Part shown: piece after piece, positions 8,404 to 15,743 of the stretch
Layout: each line of letters opens with the position of its first letter
How positions within the stretch are numbered: position 1 is the first letter of the stretch
NCBI GenBank assembly: GCA_035402645.1
Contig: DAONDQ010000034.1
Coordinates: 1 to 25,518 of the forward strand
Source: DAONDQ01 sp035402645
GTDB taxonomy: Bacteria > Cloacimonadota > Cloacimonadia > Cloacimonadales > DAONDQ01
Direction of reading: 5' to 3'
Length of the DNA stretch: 25,518 bases
Position numbers and translations under genes: made by a program
The notes under the pieces: model-generated
Database searches by the model: none
Told to the model about the DNA's origin: nothing
The model's input: the letters and a program-made list of their open reading frames with translations, nothing else

Positions 8404-8485
8404 GTCTCATGATACCTGAAAGCATCCTGATGCTGTATCCGGATTATCCCTAGAAGATAGCATTGCTGAGTTGGAACGCATTCCA
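8404..8485. repeat. Second palindrome-rich stretch, possibly a decayed repeat
   Basis: Four short palindromes lie within 82 bases: GTCTCATGATAC (8404-8415, one mismatch pair), AGCATCCTGATGCT (8421-8434), ATCCGGAT (8437-8444) and TGGAACGCATTCCA (8472-8485). There is no convincing gene between the tRNA terminator and the TPR gene. A 69-codon minus-strand frame here has no recognisable features. The density of palindromes suggests a degenerate copy of a dispersed repeat. Confidence 0.35.
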
Positions 8486-8522
8486 TCCTGTAGCAGGCGT
8501 AATCTTCCCTGATCATAGGTAA

Positions 8523-10037
8523 TCAGGTTGTGAGTGAAATAAAGTCAGGGTCATTCCAGAATCGTTCAAAATCATGGTCTTCTTTTGCTGACAATTTATT
8601 ATTTGAATCTAATGATATCGACTTCTTAAGGTTAATCAGCATATCTTGTTTCTGTCCAGATAAGGAATAAACACAAGCCAGATTATAATATGCATTTACA
8701 AAAGAAGGGCTTAATTCTATCACCTTTTTATAACATTCTAATGCCTGATCAAACTGCTGCAGGTTTCCATAAGCTACACCCTTATTGTCCCATGCTGTAG
8801 GGTTTTCAGGATTAATTACTATCGCTTTATTGTAAAATTCGATAGATTTCTCAAAGTCCTTCAACATAGAATAGACGTTTCCCTTACTATTCCAGGCATC
8901 ATATATATCCGGATTTATTTTAATTGCTTGGTTTAGATAATCAAGGGCAAGTTCATATTTGTGGAGTCTTGTGTATTCTAATCCTTTATTGAACCAGGCA
9001 TCGAACATATCCGGTTTGATTTGTATTGCTTTATCAAAGCATTCAATTGCTTTTTCATACTCTGATATACTGGAATACATGTTTCCTTTGCCTATCCACG
9101 ATGAATATGAATCCGGATTGATTTGCACGGCTTTGTCGAAATATTCAGTTGCTTTTTTAATCTCTCCGGCAGTACTATATACTTGTGCCATACTCTTATA
9201 AGGATTTTCTGAATTATCTATTGCCAACCATTCGGGAAGCTCTTTCTCCGCCAAATCAACCAGTCTATTTGTTTCAAAATGCAAAAATCTCAGCGAATAA
9301 TCATTTGATTCAAGCTGCTCTCCGAAATTCTTCAGCAATGAAGTGTTGATAAAATACTCTTCCAGGATTTCTTTGTCCTTATCAGTGATATTCTCTGACA
9401 GGAAGAGACCATCTTTGATATTGTTTAACCTGTTTTTGATTTGCTTTGACCTTCTATTTGTGTCTTCTATTATTCTATCAACTCTTCTGTTTAATTCGTT
9501 ATATTTAGCTTCCAATTCCTCTGATTTTTTCAGGGATCCATTTAATTGATGGATGCTTGCCTCAACCAAAGCAGACTGTGAAACCAAAGCATCTTCGTTT
9601 TTTGTTAGTTTCTCATTGAATACATCAAACTGCTTCTTCTGGATTGTTGAACGGTTAAACGGGATATAGATTCCGAAGATACCAATAATAATACTCATAA
9701 TCGTAAAGAGAATTGCCAAGGTTGAAAGAAACTTATCATAAGTATTATAATAGAACTGATCTACCCGGTTCAATATATCCGAATCAGAGGTATTCTTATT
9801 ATTTAGCAAAGTATAAACTGTAACGACAGACACCTTAGTTGTATCAACCCGGGCTGGATTGTCCTTCTTAAATAGCTGGGGGAATTTTGACTGCAAGGTC
9901 TTTTTATCAATTTGCTCGTAAGACAGGGAATCAATATTCCGCACTTGTTTCACTGTTCTGATATCACAACCGGTAACACATAAAGACAGCAGGAATGCTA
10001 TTCCAATCATACAGAGAAGGTAATGACATCTTTGCAT
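8523..10037 (-). CDS. Membrane-anchored TPR-repeat protein with lipobox and coiled coil
   Basis: The start at 10037 is set by GAGGGA (10041-10046 on the complement); longer versions lack a ribosome site. The 504-residue protein begins with a hydrophobic segment ending in VTGC, a good lipobox with Cys24. Next come about 75 polar residues, a membrane segment (about 99-127), a charged coiled-coil stretch (about 130-210) and roughly six TPRs (about 278-478) with repeated 'A-I-x-I-x-P-x' turns. Basic residues follow the second membrane segment, so the TPRs are probably cytoplasmic and the first loop periplasmic. TPR arrays bind proteins; the partner is unknown. The gene stands alone, opposite in strand to its neighbours. 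Confidence 0.85.
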   Translation of the reverse strand: MQRCHYLLCMIGIAFLLSLCVTGCDIRTVKQVRNIDSLSYEQIDKKTLQSKFPQLFKKDNPARVDTTKVSVVTVYTLLNNKNTSDSDILNRVDQFYYNTYDKFLSTLAILFTIMSIIIGIFGIYIPFNRSTIQKKQFDVFNEKLTKNEDALVSQSALVEASIHQLNGSLKKSEELEAKYNELNRRVDRIIEDTNRRSKQIKNRLNNIKDGLFLSENITDKDKEILEEYFINTSLLKNFGEQLESNDYSLRFLHFETNRLVDLAEKELPEWLAIDNSENPYKSMAQVYSTAGEIKKATEYFDKAVQINPDSYSSWIGKGNMYSSISEYEKAIECFDKAIQIKPDMFDAWFNKGLEYTRLHKYELALDYLNQAIKINPDIYDAWNSKGNVYSMLKDFEKSIEFYNKAIVINPENPTAWDNKGVAYGNLQQFDQALECYKKVIELSPSFVNAYYNLACVYSLSGQKQDMLINLKKSISLDSNNKLSAKEDHDFERFWNDPDFISLTT

Positions 10038-10074
10038 ATTTCCCTCATAAATAAAAGTATTTTGACTATATTTA

Positions 10075-10103
10075 TTAATTTCTAGTATAAATATATATGT
10101 CAA
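10075..10103 (-). promoter_or_regulatory. Candidate promoter of the TPR gene
   Basis: On the minus strand a perfect TTGACA -35 (10098-10103) is followed 17 bases later by a weak -10, AATTAA (10075-10080). It would give a leader of about 30 bases before the GAGGGA ribosome site. The weak -10 lowers certainty. Confidence 0.3.
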
Positions 10104-10250
10104 GCTTAATCGGATTTATTAATAGTGATGCCCCCATTTATTAAATCAGCTTAAATATTAGTGTGCTGGTTCATTATTAATGGGTCAGACCTTGTAGGTC
10201 GCTTTACCGGAGATGGGTTGAGGTTAGTTGAATATGAATAAAAATTTCAC

Positions 10251-10280
10251 TTGCTTGAATATTACCTTTTCGTATATACT
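10251..10280 (+). promoter_or_regulatory. Candidate promoter of the secreted protein/obgE/dprA transcript
   Basis: TTGCTT (10251-10256) and TATACT (10275-10280) are separated by 18 bases and lie about 50 bases before the ATG at 10329. The rest of the 291-bp spacer (10038-10328) is AT-rich, with one small hairpin GACCT-TGT-AGGTC (10188-10200) and no gene. Confidence 0.4.
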
Positions 10281-10328
10281 GGTTAAGATTGTAGATATGT
10301 ATTTTCTCTCGGATAATCTGGAGGTTCT

Positions 10329-11807
10329 ATGAAACAGATGATGTTGCTGCTTATGCTTGTTCTTCTATCAATTGTTCTCTCTGCCCAGGATTTAGTTCCA
10401 TGGTCTAACATTCGTAATAGTGCTTATACATTTCAAAATACAATGAATTTCCGCTGCGAAAGCGCAGCAGCATTGTTCAGTGAACTTACTTTTTCATACA
10501 AGGCAGGTAACAGTTGGACGGAAGTGCCAATGACGAATATATCGAATCTGACTTACGAAGCATCTGTTCCTTATACTGTCGGACAGGATTTTCACTACAC
10601 AATGAAAGCAAGGCGGGACAGCCTGGTTTGGCTTACACCGGCTAAAGTGACGACCACTTCATTTCCACCCAATATAAATGAGCTTTCATACATTGGATCG
10701 GATCCTACAGGAGATTCCAATTTGCCGGCAGTGACCAATCTGGATATCACGGGAACATATTTCGGTTATTCGGACACCAAATTCTATGCAGCTTTGGAAA
10801 GCGTTTCCGGCACTTATCCTACCATGACAGGTTTGACCGCTTTCAATGCGTATATCTGCGGAATCGTGAATCCGGAAGCATCCCTGGCTGATTCAACGAT
10901 TTTTGCCATGGTGTATGTGAATGTTCCACTCTTTTATTCATCTGGCATATACAAGCTGAAATTATCACTGACTGATTTTCAGTTCACCAGGGTCGGAAGC
11001 ATACAGTCTTCTGTTAGCAATGGCAAACTCTTCATGGCATGCAATATTAGTGATTTAACTGCTGAAAGCACTTTCGGTGCCTGGCCCAATATTTCCAACG
11101 CTCTCGTCTTTGATGCAGCCACATTCCAGGCAGGACTTTCTGGCACTAGCCTTGTTCCCACAATCGCAGATTGGGGACCTTATGCCACACTTTCATTTGA
11201 TGATTACTATGTGCCTGCCTTTACCAACCACCTGCCTGTAATATCTGAGCCTATTGTCACACCTGCTGGTAATCAACAAACAGTAAGTATCACTTATTCA
11301 GACGAAGATGCAAACTATCCGCTAATTGCTGAAGTAATGCTCGATAATAACGAGATCTATCAATTAAGTACTCTATTACCCATCTTTTCTGACCCTGTTG
11401 TTTTTACCTGTTCGATTCCTGCCACAGGCTGGCAGAATGGAGTGATCAGGTTCAGTGATAACAACTCAGATTATGTGTCATGGTCAATTACTTCAACCCC
11501 TAACCATGACCAGACTGCAGCAATAGAGCCGACTTTGATTATCTCTCCGAATCCCTGGAAATCCGATCAGGCAAACCTAAAGATAAAATTCATGAATCAG
11601 AACCATGGCAAGGCAACCATATCCTTGTATAATATTCGGGGACAAAGAGTAGCTGAAATATCTTCCATTGACTCGAAAACAGGTTTGAATGAAGTTGCTT
11701 GGAATGGAAAAGATAACGATGGGAAGAAGGTTCCCGCAGGTATTTATTTCTGCAGATTATCTACTTCTTCGGAAACCAAAACGGTTAAATTTTTAGTTCT
11801 TGAATAA
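10329..11807 (+). CDS. Secreted protein with C-terminal type IX-type sorting/FlgD-like domain
   Basis: The 492-residue protein has a signal peptide (MKQMMLLLMLVLLSIVLSA, cleavage near 19) and a C-terminal domain at about 405-492. That domain starts SPNP, includes YNIRGQRV and ends PAGIYFCRL...VKFLVLE. This matches the type A sorting domain of type IX secretion cargo and the overlapping FlgD Ig-like fold. The middle has no motif I can name; it appears beta-rich and non-enzymatic. GGAGG (10320-10324) precedes the start. Thirty bases without a terminator separate it from obgE, so it may drive obgE expression. It is likely exported to the cell surface or medium. Confidence 0.88.
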   Translation: MKQMMLLLMLVLLSIVLSAQDLVPWSNIRNSAYTFQNTMNFRCESAAALFSELTFSYKAGNSWTEVPMTNISNLTYEASVPYTVGQDFHYTMKARRDSLVWLTPAKVTTTSFPPNINELSYIGSDPTGDSNLPAVTNLDITGTYFGYSDTKFYAALESVSGTYPTMTGLTAFNAYICGIVNPEASLADSTIFAMVYVNVPLFYSSGIYKLKLSLTDFQFTRVGSIQSSVSNGKLFMACNISDLTAESTFGAWPNISNALVFDAATFQAGLSGTSLVPTIADWGPYATLSFDDYYVPAFTNHLPVISEPIVTPAGNQQTVSITYSDEDANYPLIAEVMLDNNEIYQLSTLLPIFSDPVVFTCSIPATGWQNGVIRFSDNNSDYVSWSITSTPNHDQTAAIEPTLIISPNPWKSDQANLKIKFMNQNHGKATISLYNIRGQRVAEISSIDSKTGLNEVAWNGKDNDGKKVPAGIYFCRLSTSSETKTVKFLVLE

Positions 11808-11837
11808 GCCCATACTTGTCCAATATCAAGGAGATAT

Positions 11838-12851
11838 ATGTTCATAGATTTTGCGAAGATTAAAATTGAAGCGGGAAACGGCGGGCATGGCTGCATCAGT
11901 TTCAGAAGAGAGAAATTCGTACCCAAGGGCGGTCCTGACGGCGGAGACGGCGGCAAGGGCGGAGACGTGATCCTTGTTGGTGATGAGAATATCAATACTC
12001 TATTGGACTATCGATTTCACAAGCACTTTCGTGCACAGCACGGCAGACATGGTTCCGGAAGCAACAAAACAGGTGAAAGCGGTGATAATCTCTATCTTCG
12101 TGTCCCATTGGGCACGGAAGTATTCGTTTTCGATGAAGAAAGGAAAATACGTGTCGGAGACATCGTCCATCACCTGCAGGAACTGATTGTTGCCCAAGGT
12201 GGTATAGGCGGAAAGGGAAATGCTCACTTTACGAGCAGCACACGTCAGACACCACGATTTGCCCAGGATGGCAAGCGCGGACAGAAATTCGAACTCGAAT
12301 TTGTACTGAAATTAATGGCTGATGTTGGATTGGTGGGTTTCCCCAATGCAGGGAAATCAACACTTCTAAGCTCAATCTCAGCTGCCAGACCAAAAATAGC
12401 AGATTATGAATTCACTACACTGGAACCCTCACTGGGTGTCATTACACTTGGGGATTATCGTCATTTCGTGATGGCTGATATACCAGGTATCATCAGTGGA
12501 GCTCATGAAGGAAAGGGATTGGGGATCCAGTTCCTGAGACATATCGAAAGAACCAGGACTCTCCTGTTCCTAATCGATGCGCAGAATCAGGATCCTTCTG
12601 AAACATACAAGATATTGAAGACCGAACTTCATTTATATGACCCATATCTTGATAAGAAACCACATTTGATTGTCTTAAGCAAGGTGGATACAATTCCCGA
12701 GGAAGAAAGAAAAGAGACTTTGAAAGCGATCAAGGCTTCCTTCCCGGCAAATATAAGAAAGCATATCATGTCGATTTCATCGGTTACGCATTACCAACTC
12801 ACAGAACTGAAAACCAAGCTGTATGAGATGATTCACGAAAATGACGGATAA
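11838..12851 (+). CDS. obgE: Obg GTPase, 50S ribosome assembly factor
   Basis: The 337-residue protein has the glycine-rich Obg fold at residues 1-158 (GGPDGGDGGKGGDV near 32-45), then the GTPase domain. G1 is GFPNAGKS (167-174), the switch segment YEFTTLEP follows, and G3 is DIPG (214-217). G4 reads SKVD (281-284) instead of NKxD, a variation I recall in some FCB-group Obg proteins. There is no C-terminal OCT domain, which is common. Obg acts in late large-subunit assembly and stress signalling. AAGGAG (11828-11833) fixes the start. Its last 11 bases overlap dprA. Confidence 0.95.
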   Translation: MFIDFAKIKIEAGNGGHGCISFRREKFVPKGGPDGGDGGKGGDVILVGDENINTLLDYRFHKHFRAQHGRHGSGSNKTGESGDNLYLRVPLGTEVFVFDEERKIRVGDIVHHLQELIVAQGGIGGKGNAHFTSSTRQTPRFAQDGKRGQKFELEFVLKLMADVGLVGFPNAGKSTLLSSISAARPKIADYEFTTLEPSLGVITLGDYRHFVMADIPGIISGAHEGKGLGIQFLRHIERTRTLLFLIDAQNQDPSETYKILKTELHLYDPYLDKKPHLIVLSKVDTIPEEERKETLKAIKASFPANIRKHIMSISSVTHYQLTELKTKLYEMIHENDG

Positions 12852-13935
12852 GATCAGGGCATGGATTCGTCTTGCCGAGATCAAGGATATGAACTTTCAG
12901 AAAACCTTGAAACTGGTGGATGAATTCGGCGAACCAGACCATTTTATTGGGAAAAAGCACGAGGGTATTCAGAAATCCATATATCTCTCGTCGCAAAACA
13001 AGACTGACCTTGCAGACCCCAAAGAACCACATGACTGGGGACGCATCTGCAAGCTAGTGGAACGCTATGACATTCAATTCATTTCATACCTCGATGAAGA
13101 ATATCCCTCCTTGCTGAAATCAATCTATTCAGCCCCTCTATATCTCTTTTACAGGGGAAAAATAACCAAGGCTGATCTGTCTCGTAATCTCGCAATTGTG
13201 GGAACACGCAAGGCGACCAATTATGGTAAGACCATGGCGAAAGAGTTCGCAACTACACTTGCAAAGTCAGGCTTCACCATCATCAGCGGACTTGCTTACG
13301 GTATCGACACGATGTCACATAAAGCAGCATTGGAAGCAGGAGGAAGAACGATTGCCGTCATGGCAACAGGCTGTGACCAGATCTATCCTCAAGCAAATAA
13401 GGAATTAGCGGAGATGATCGTCGAGAATGGCTGTCTCCTCAGTGAATACAATCCCGGGCAGAAAGCCGAAATGTGGAATTTCCCTGCAAGGAATCGAATC
13501 ATCAGCGGTCTTTCCCTGGGGACTCTTGTTGTAGAAGGCAATCAGCAGAGTGGAGCACTCCTGACAGCGAAATTCGCATTAGATCAGAATCGTGACCTGT
13601 TTGCCCTCCCGGGGGATATTAATCGGGAAGAATCAAGCGGTCCGAATTCCCTCATCCGCATGGGTGCCAAGTGTGTGACTTCTTCCAAAGATATACTGGA
13701 TGAATATCACATATCAGTCTCTCAGGACGAGCAGCAGTACTTCTTTCCAGAGCTAAGTCCTAAAGAGGATAAGATATACCAGTACATGCTCCAGAATCGT
13801 CCTGAAGTCTATTTCGACCAATTGATCGTAAATACAGGATACACTGTAGGTGAATTATCCACTTTATTATTGTCTCTTGAATTGAAGAAGGTTATACAAA
13901 GACTGCCGGGGAGTAAGTTTTCGCTAGTGTACTAG
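12841..13935 (+). CDS. dprA: DNA-processing protein DprA (Smf), RecA loader on single-stranded DNA
   Basis: The 364-residue protein has the extended Rossmann fold of DprA. Visible motifs are GTRKATNYG (121-129), SGLAYGID (149-156), FPARNRIISGLS (214-225), QQSGALLTAKFAL and LPGDI (256-260). A C-terminal winged-helix domain covers about 306-362. DprA protects incoming single-stranded DNA and loads RecA during transformation; many non-competent bacteria also keep it. The start lies inside obgE (11-bp overlap), so translation is probably coupled. No other competence gene is visible in the window. Confidence 0.95.
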   Translation: MTDKIRAWIRLAEIKDMNFQKTLKLVDEFGEPDHFIGKKHEGIQKSIYLSSQNKTDLADPKEPHDWGRICKLVERYDIQFISYLDEEYPSLLKSIYSAPLYLFYRGKITKADLSRNLAIVGTRKATNYGKTMAKEFATTLAKSGFTIISGLAYGIDTMSHKAALEAGGRTIAVMATGCDQIYPQANKELAEMIVENGCLLSEYNPGQKAEMWNFPARNRIISGLSLGTLVVEGNQQSGALLTAKFALDQNRDLFALPGDINREESSGPNSLIRMGAKCVTSSKDILDEYHISVSQDEQQYFFPELSPKEDKIYQYMLQNRPEVYFDQLIVNTGYTVGELSTLLLSLELKKVIQRLPGSKFSLVY

Positions 13936-13941
13936 CGAAAA
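13918..13941. terminator. Perfect 11-bp inverted repeat spanning the dprA stop
   Basis: TTTTCGCTAGT (13918-13928) and ACTAGCGAAAA (13931-13941) are perfect inverses around GT. The dprA stop TAG (13933-13935) lies in the right arm. The T and A ends could let it end transcription from either side, although no long T tract follows on the plus strand. It ends two bases before the left arm of the S23 element. Confidence 0.5.
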
Positions 13942-13942
13942 C

Positions 13943-13972
13943 AATTAAGAATTAAGAGATAAGAATTAAGAA
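13943..13972. repeat. Left inverted-repeat arm of the S23 element
   Basis: This AT-rich arm is built from repeated AATTAAGA units around a central AGATAAG. It pairs with 14370-14399 with a single mismatch (G13956, where the right arm has T in the same sense). Confidence 0.85.
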
Positions 13973-13992
13973 TTATAAGAAAGGGGGGAATA

Positions 13993-14376
13993 ATGAACTC
14001 GGGAAATGTTGTAGCTGAAAAGTCTTACGCTTTAGCTTTAAGGATCATCAATTTATATAAGTACTTTATTGAAGAAAAGAAAGAATGGATCATAACAAAA
14101 CAACTTCTTCGTTCTGGAACATCAATTGGAGCGAACATTGAAGAAGCCTTAGGGGCACAATCCAAAAAAGATTTTATCTCCAAAATCAGTATTTCGTACA
14201 AAGAAACCAGGGAAACAATGTACTGGTTAAGATTATTGAAAGATGCAGGTTATCTGAAAGAAACGCAATTTCTATCGATGATGGAGGATTGTTCCGAACT
14301 CAACAGAATAATCTCATCGATTCTATTAACTTCAAAATCGAATGCTACAGAAGATCAGAATTCTGTTCATTCTTAA
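13993..14376 (+). CDS. S23-family four-helix-bundle protein
   Basis: The 127-residue, mostly helical protein carries family hallmarks: the YALALRIINLYKYF first helix, QLLRSGTSIGANIEEALGAQSKKDFISKISIS in the middle, and ETRETMYWLRLLKDAGYL before the last helix. The family is the 23S rRNA intervening-sequence (S23) group, whose molecular role is unsettled; relatives include the accessory Avd protein of diversity-generating retroelements. A G-rich ribosome site (13983-13988) precedes the ATG. The stop codon lies inside the right inverted repeat, so the gene and the repeat move or decay together. No reverse transcriptase or rRNA is nearby. Confidence 0.88.
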   Translation: MNSGNVVAEKSYALALRIINLYKYFIEEKKEWIITKQLLRSGTSIGANIEEALGAQSKKDFISKISISYKETRETMYWLRLLKDAGYLKETQFLSMMEDCSELNRIISSILLTSKSNATEDQNSVHS

Positions 14377-14399
14377 TTCTTATCTATTAATTCTTAATT
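14370..14399. repeat. Right inverted-repeat arm of the S23 element
   Basis: This is the inverse of 13943-13972. It contains the S23 stop (14374-14376) and, on the other strand, the final codons and stop of the acyltransferase gene (ending at 14387). Confidence 0.85.
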
Positions 14400-15103
14400 C
14401 CTTCTTCTATCTTCTCCCGAATCACATTCATCAGTTCCTTTCGTTCCTGTTCACTGAGAGGTGTTGTATCTATTGGGTCATGAAATTGTAAACTTACTTT
14501 GCCGGGGATGATCCTGTGTTCCTTCTCATAGATTTCATAAGTTCCTTGGATCGTGAAAGGTACAATGACAGCACTGGATAATAATGCCAGTTTGAGGCTT
14601 CCTTTCTTAAATGTACCCAACCCTCTTCCCTTGCTCCTTGTTCCTTCAGGAAATATCGCCATTGGATAGCCTTTTTTGACAGATTCAGCGCCTTTTGCAA
14701 TGACTTTTACCGCATCATGCACGTTTGTACGATCCAGAAAGATACAGCGCATCGCCATCATCCAGAAACTGATGATGGGAACCCAAATCAACTGTTTTTT
14801 GGCAATGAAGCCCACAGATCGACCCACTCCTGCCACCAGGGCTGGAATATCAAGCATTCCCTCGTGATTGCCAATAAACACAAGATTCCCTTGCAGAGGT
14901 ATTTTGTCTCTCCCTGTTACTTCCAGTTTGGTCCCTGCAAGCCATAGGATAAACTCACCCCAACTGCGAATCACTGTATTCAGCAGGGATATTCTGGCTT
15001 TACTCATCCCAAATAGGATGAATATCCCATATGGAATAAAAAGAACAAGAGAAACGATCAAGGCTAGACCAAGTGAGACAGCAACAAAAATGGTTCGGAA
15101 CAC
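14387..15103 (-). CDS. plsC: 1-acyl-sn-glycerol-3-phosphate acyltransferase (PlsC family)
   Basis: The protein has the acyltransferase motif HEGMLD (H-x4-D, His80 and Asp85 from the chosen start) and FPEGTRS (from about 151). An N-terminal membrane segment covers about residues 5-32. It would make phosphatidic acid at the inner membrane. I prefer GTG 15103 because GAGGAGG lies four bases upstream. A TTG at 15154 and an ATG at 15145 extend the frame but lack a ribosome site. The last codons (Ile-Lys-Asn-stop) are supplied by the right arm of the S23 element, so the original C-terminus may have been replaced. It is convergent with the S23 gene. Confidence 0.88.
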   Translation of the reverse strand: MFRTIFVAVSLGLALIVSLVLFIPYGIFILFGMSKARISLLNTVIRSWGEFILWLAGTKLEVTGRDKIPLQGNLVFIGNHEGMLDIPALVAGVGRSVGFIAKKQLIWVPIISFWMMAMRCIFLDRTNVHDAVKVIAKGAESVKKGYPMAIFPEGTRSKGRGLGTFKKGSLKLALLSSAVIVPFTIQGTYEIYEKEHRIIPGKVSLQFHDPIDTTPLSEQERKELMNVIREKIEEGIKN

Positions 15104-15343
15104 GATACCTCCTCTGCAATGCTTGTATGATTGCCAAATCAGCATTTCTGACAAGATAATTCTGAATATTCCAAAAACTGAAGAAATATTTATGAACGAA
15201 TTTCTGCTATTTCATGAAATTCTCGCTTGTGGGTATATGGATTTGTAGTTTGTAAGCATAAGCATTTCAAACAAATATATATTCACACCACATATGAGTC
15301 ATATTCACATATTATCTGTAGGATCTAAAAGAAAAAGGATCGT

Positions 15344-15465
15344 ATGATAAAGTACTTACTGTTACCCTATTGTTCTTCGTACTGTCTATTGGAATTCTCT
15401 CAGCACTGATCACAAACTATTACACTTTCAGTTCAATATTCAGCTTTCGTGGAGTCTTCCATTAA
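15344..15465 (+). pseudogene. Frameshifted, truncated signal peptide of a former secreted protein
   Basis: An AAGGA ribosome site at 15335-15339 precedes ATG 15344, which reads Met-Ile-Lys. A one-base deletion around 15350-15352 then joins it to another frame (from 15352) that reads VLTVTLLFFVLSIGILSALI and NYYTFSS before a stop at 15463. Together they give a basic start, a 20-residue hydrophobic core and a cleavage-like SA, as in the exported proteins of this window. Nothing homologous to a mature protein follows. I interpret it as the relic of a deleted secreted-protein gene. Confidence 0.5.
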
Positions 15466-15638
15466 TCAGGAGTACATTCATAATTCACTCCTCTGTGCTG
15501 TCATCAAGGTGCATAAGTAAACAAAACATGAAGGGATAGCTGTCAAAGGAAAGATGAAAACTACAAATGAATTTCCTTGATTGATAATAATTCTATGTAT
15601 GAAGATTATTTATAAATATCAATAGTAATATATAAATC

Positions 15639-15667
15639 TTGACAACAAATCTGTTTATATGTAAATT
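15639..15667 (+). promoter_or_regulatory. Candidate promoter of the 737-residue secreted protein
   Basis: A perfect TTGACA (15639-15644) is followed after 17 bases by TAAATT (15662-15667). A perfect TATAAT also occurs at 15698-15703 but lacks a -35 at the right distance. The leader would be about 70 bases. Confidence 0.4.
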
Positions 15668-15743
15668 TTAAATATCGTAGATGAATGCCTTTGTGTTTAT
15701 AATTTAATACTTGTGAATAACAAATCCAAATAAGGCGGGCAAC

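Larger units (their letters stand above)
13943..14399 (+). mobile_element. S23/IVS-like element: four-helix-bundle gene in 30-bp inverted repeats
   Basis: Arms at 13943-13972 and 14370-14399 are inverted copies that match at 29 of 30 positions. Between them lies a single gene of the S23 family. S23 proteins are known from intervening sequences inserted in 23S rRNA genes of Leptospira, Coxiella and others, which also fold through terminal inverted repeats. Here the unit lies between protein genes. No transposase is present and no clear target duplication is visible, so the mechanism is unknown. The right arm runs into the 3' end of the acyltransferase gene. Confidence 0.65.
15104..15743. other. 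640-bp AT-rich spacer
   Basis: No intact gene is visible. It holds a remnant signal-peptide reading frame (15344-15465), a loose AGGAGT/ACTCCT inverted pair near 15468-15492 and a candidate promoter for the downstream secreted protein (15639-15667). The remainder is AT-rich with stops in all frames and looks like decayed coding DNA. Confidence 0.6.

Noticed and set aside
8307..8516. 69-codon minus-strand frame between the tRNA and the TPR gene
   Set aside because: There is no ribosome site or known motif. It overlaps the palindrome-rich stretch, which often gives spurious frames.
13943..14399. Possible diversity-generating retroelement because of the Avd-like four-helix protein
   Set aside because: No reverse transcriptase, template repeat or variable repeat is visible.
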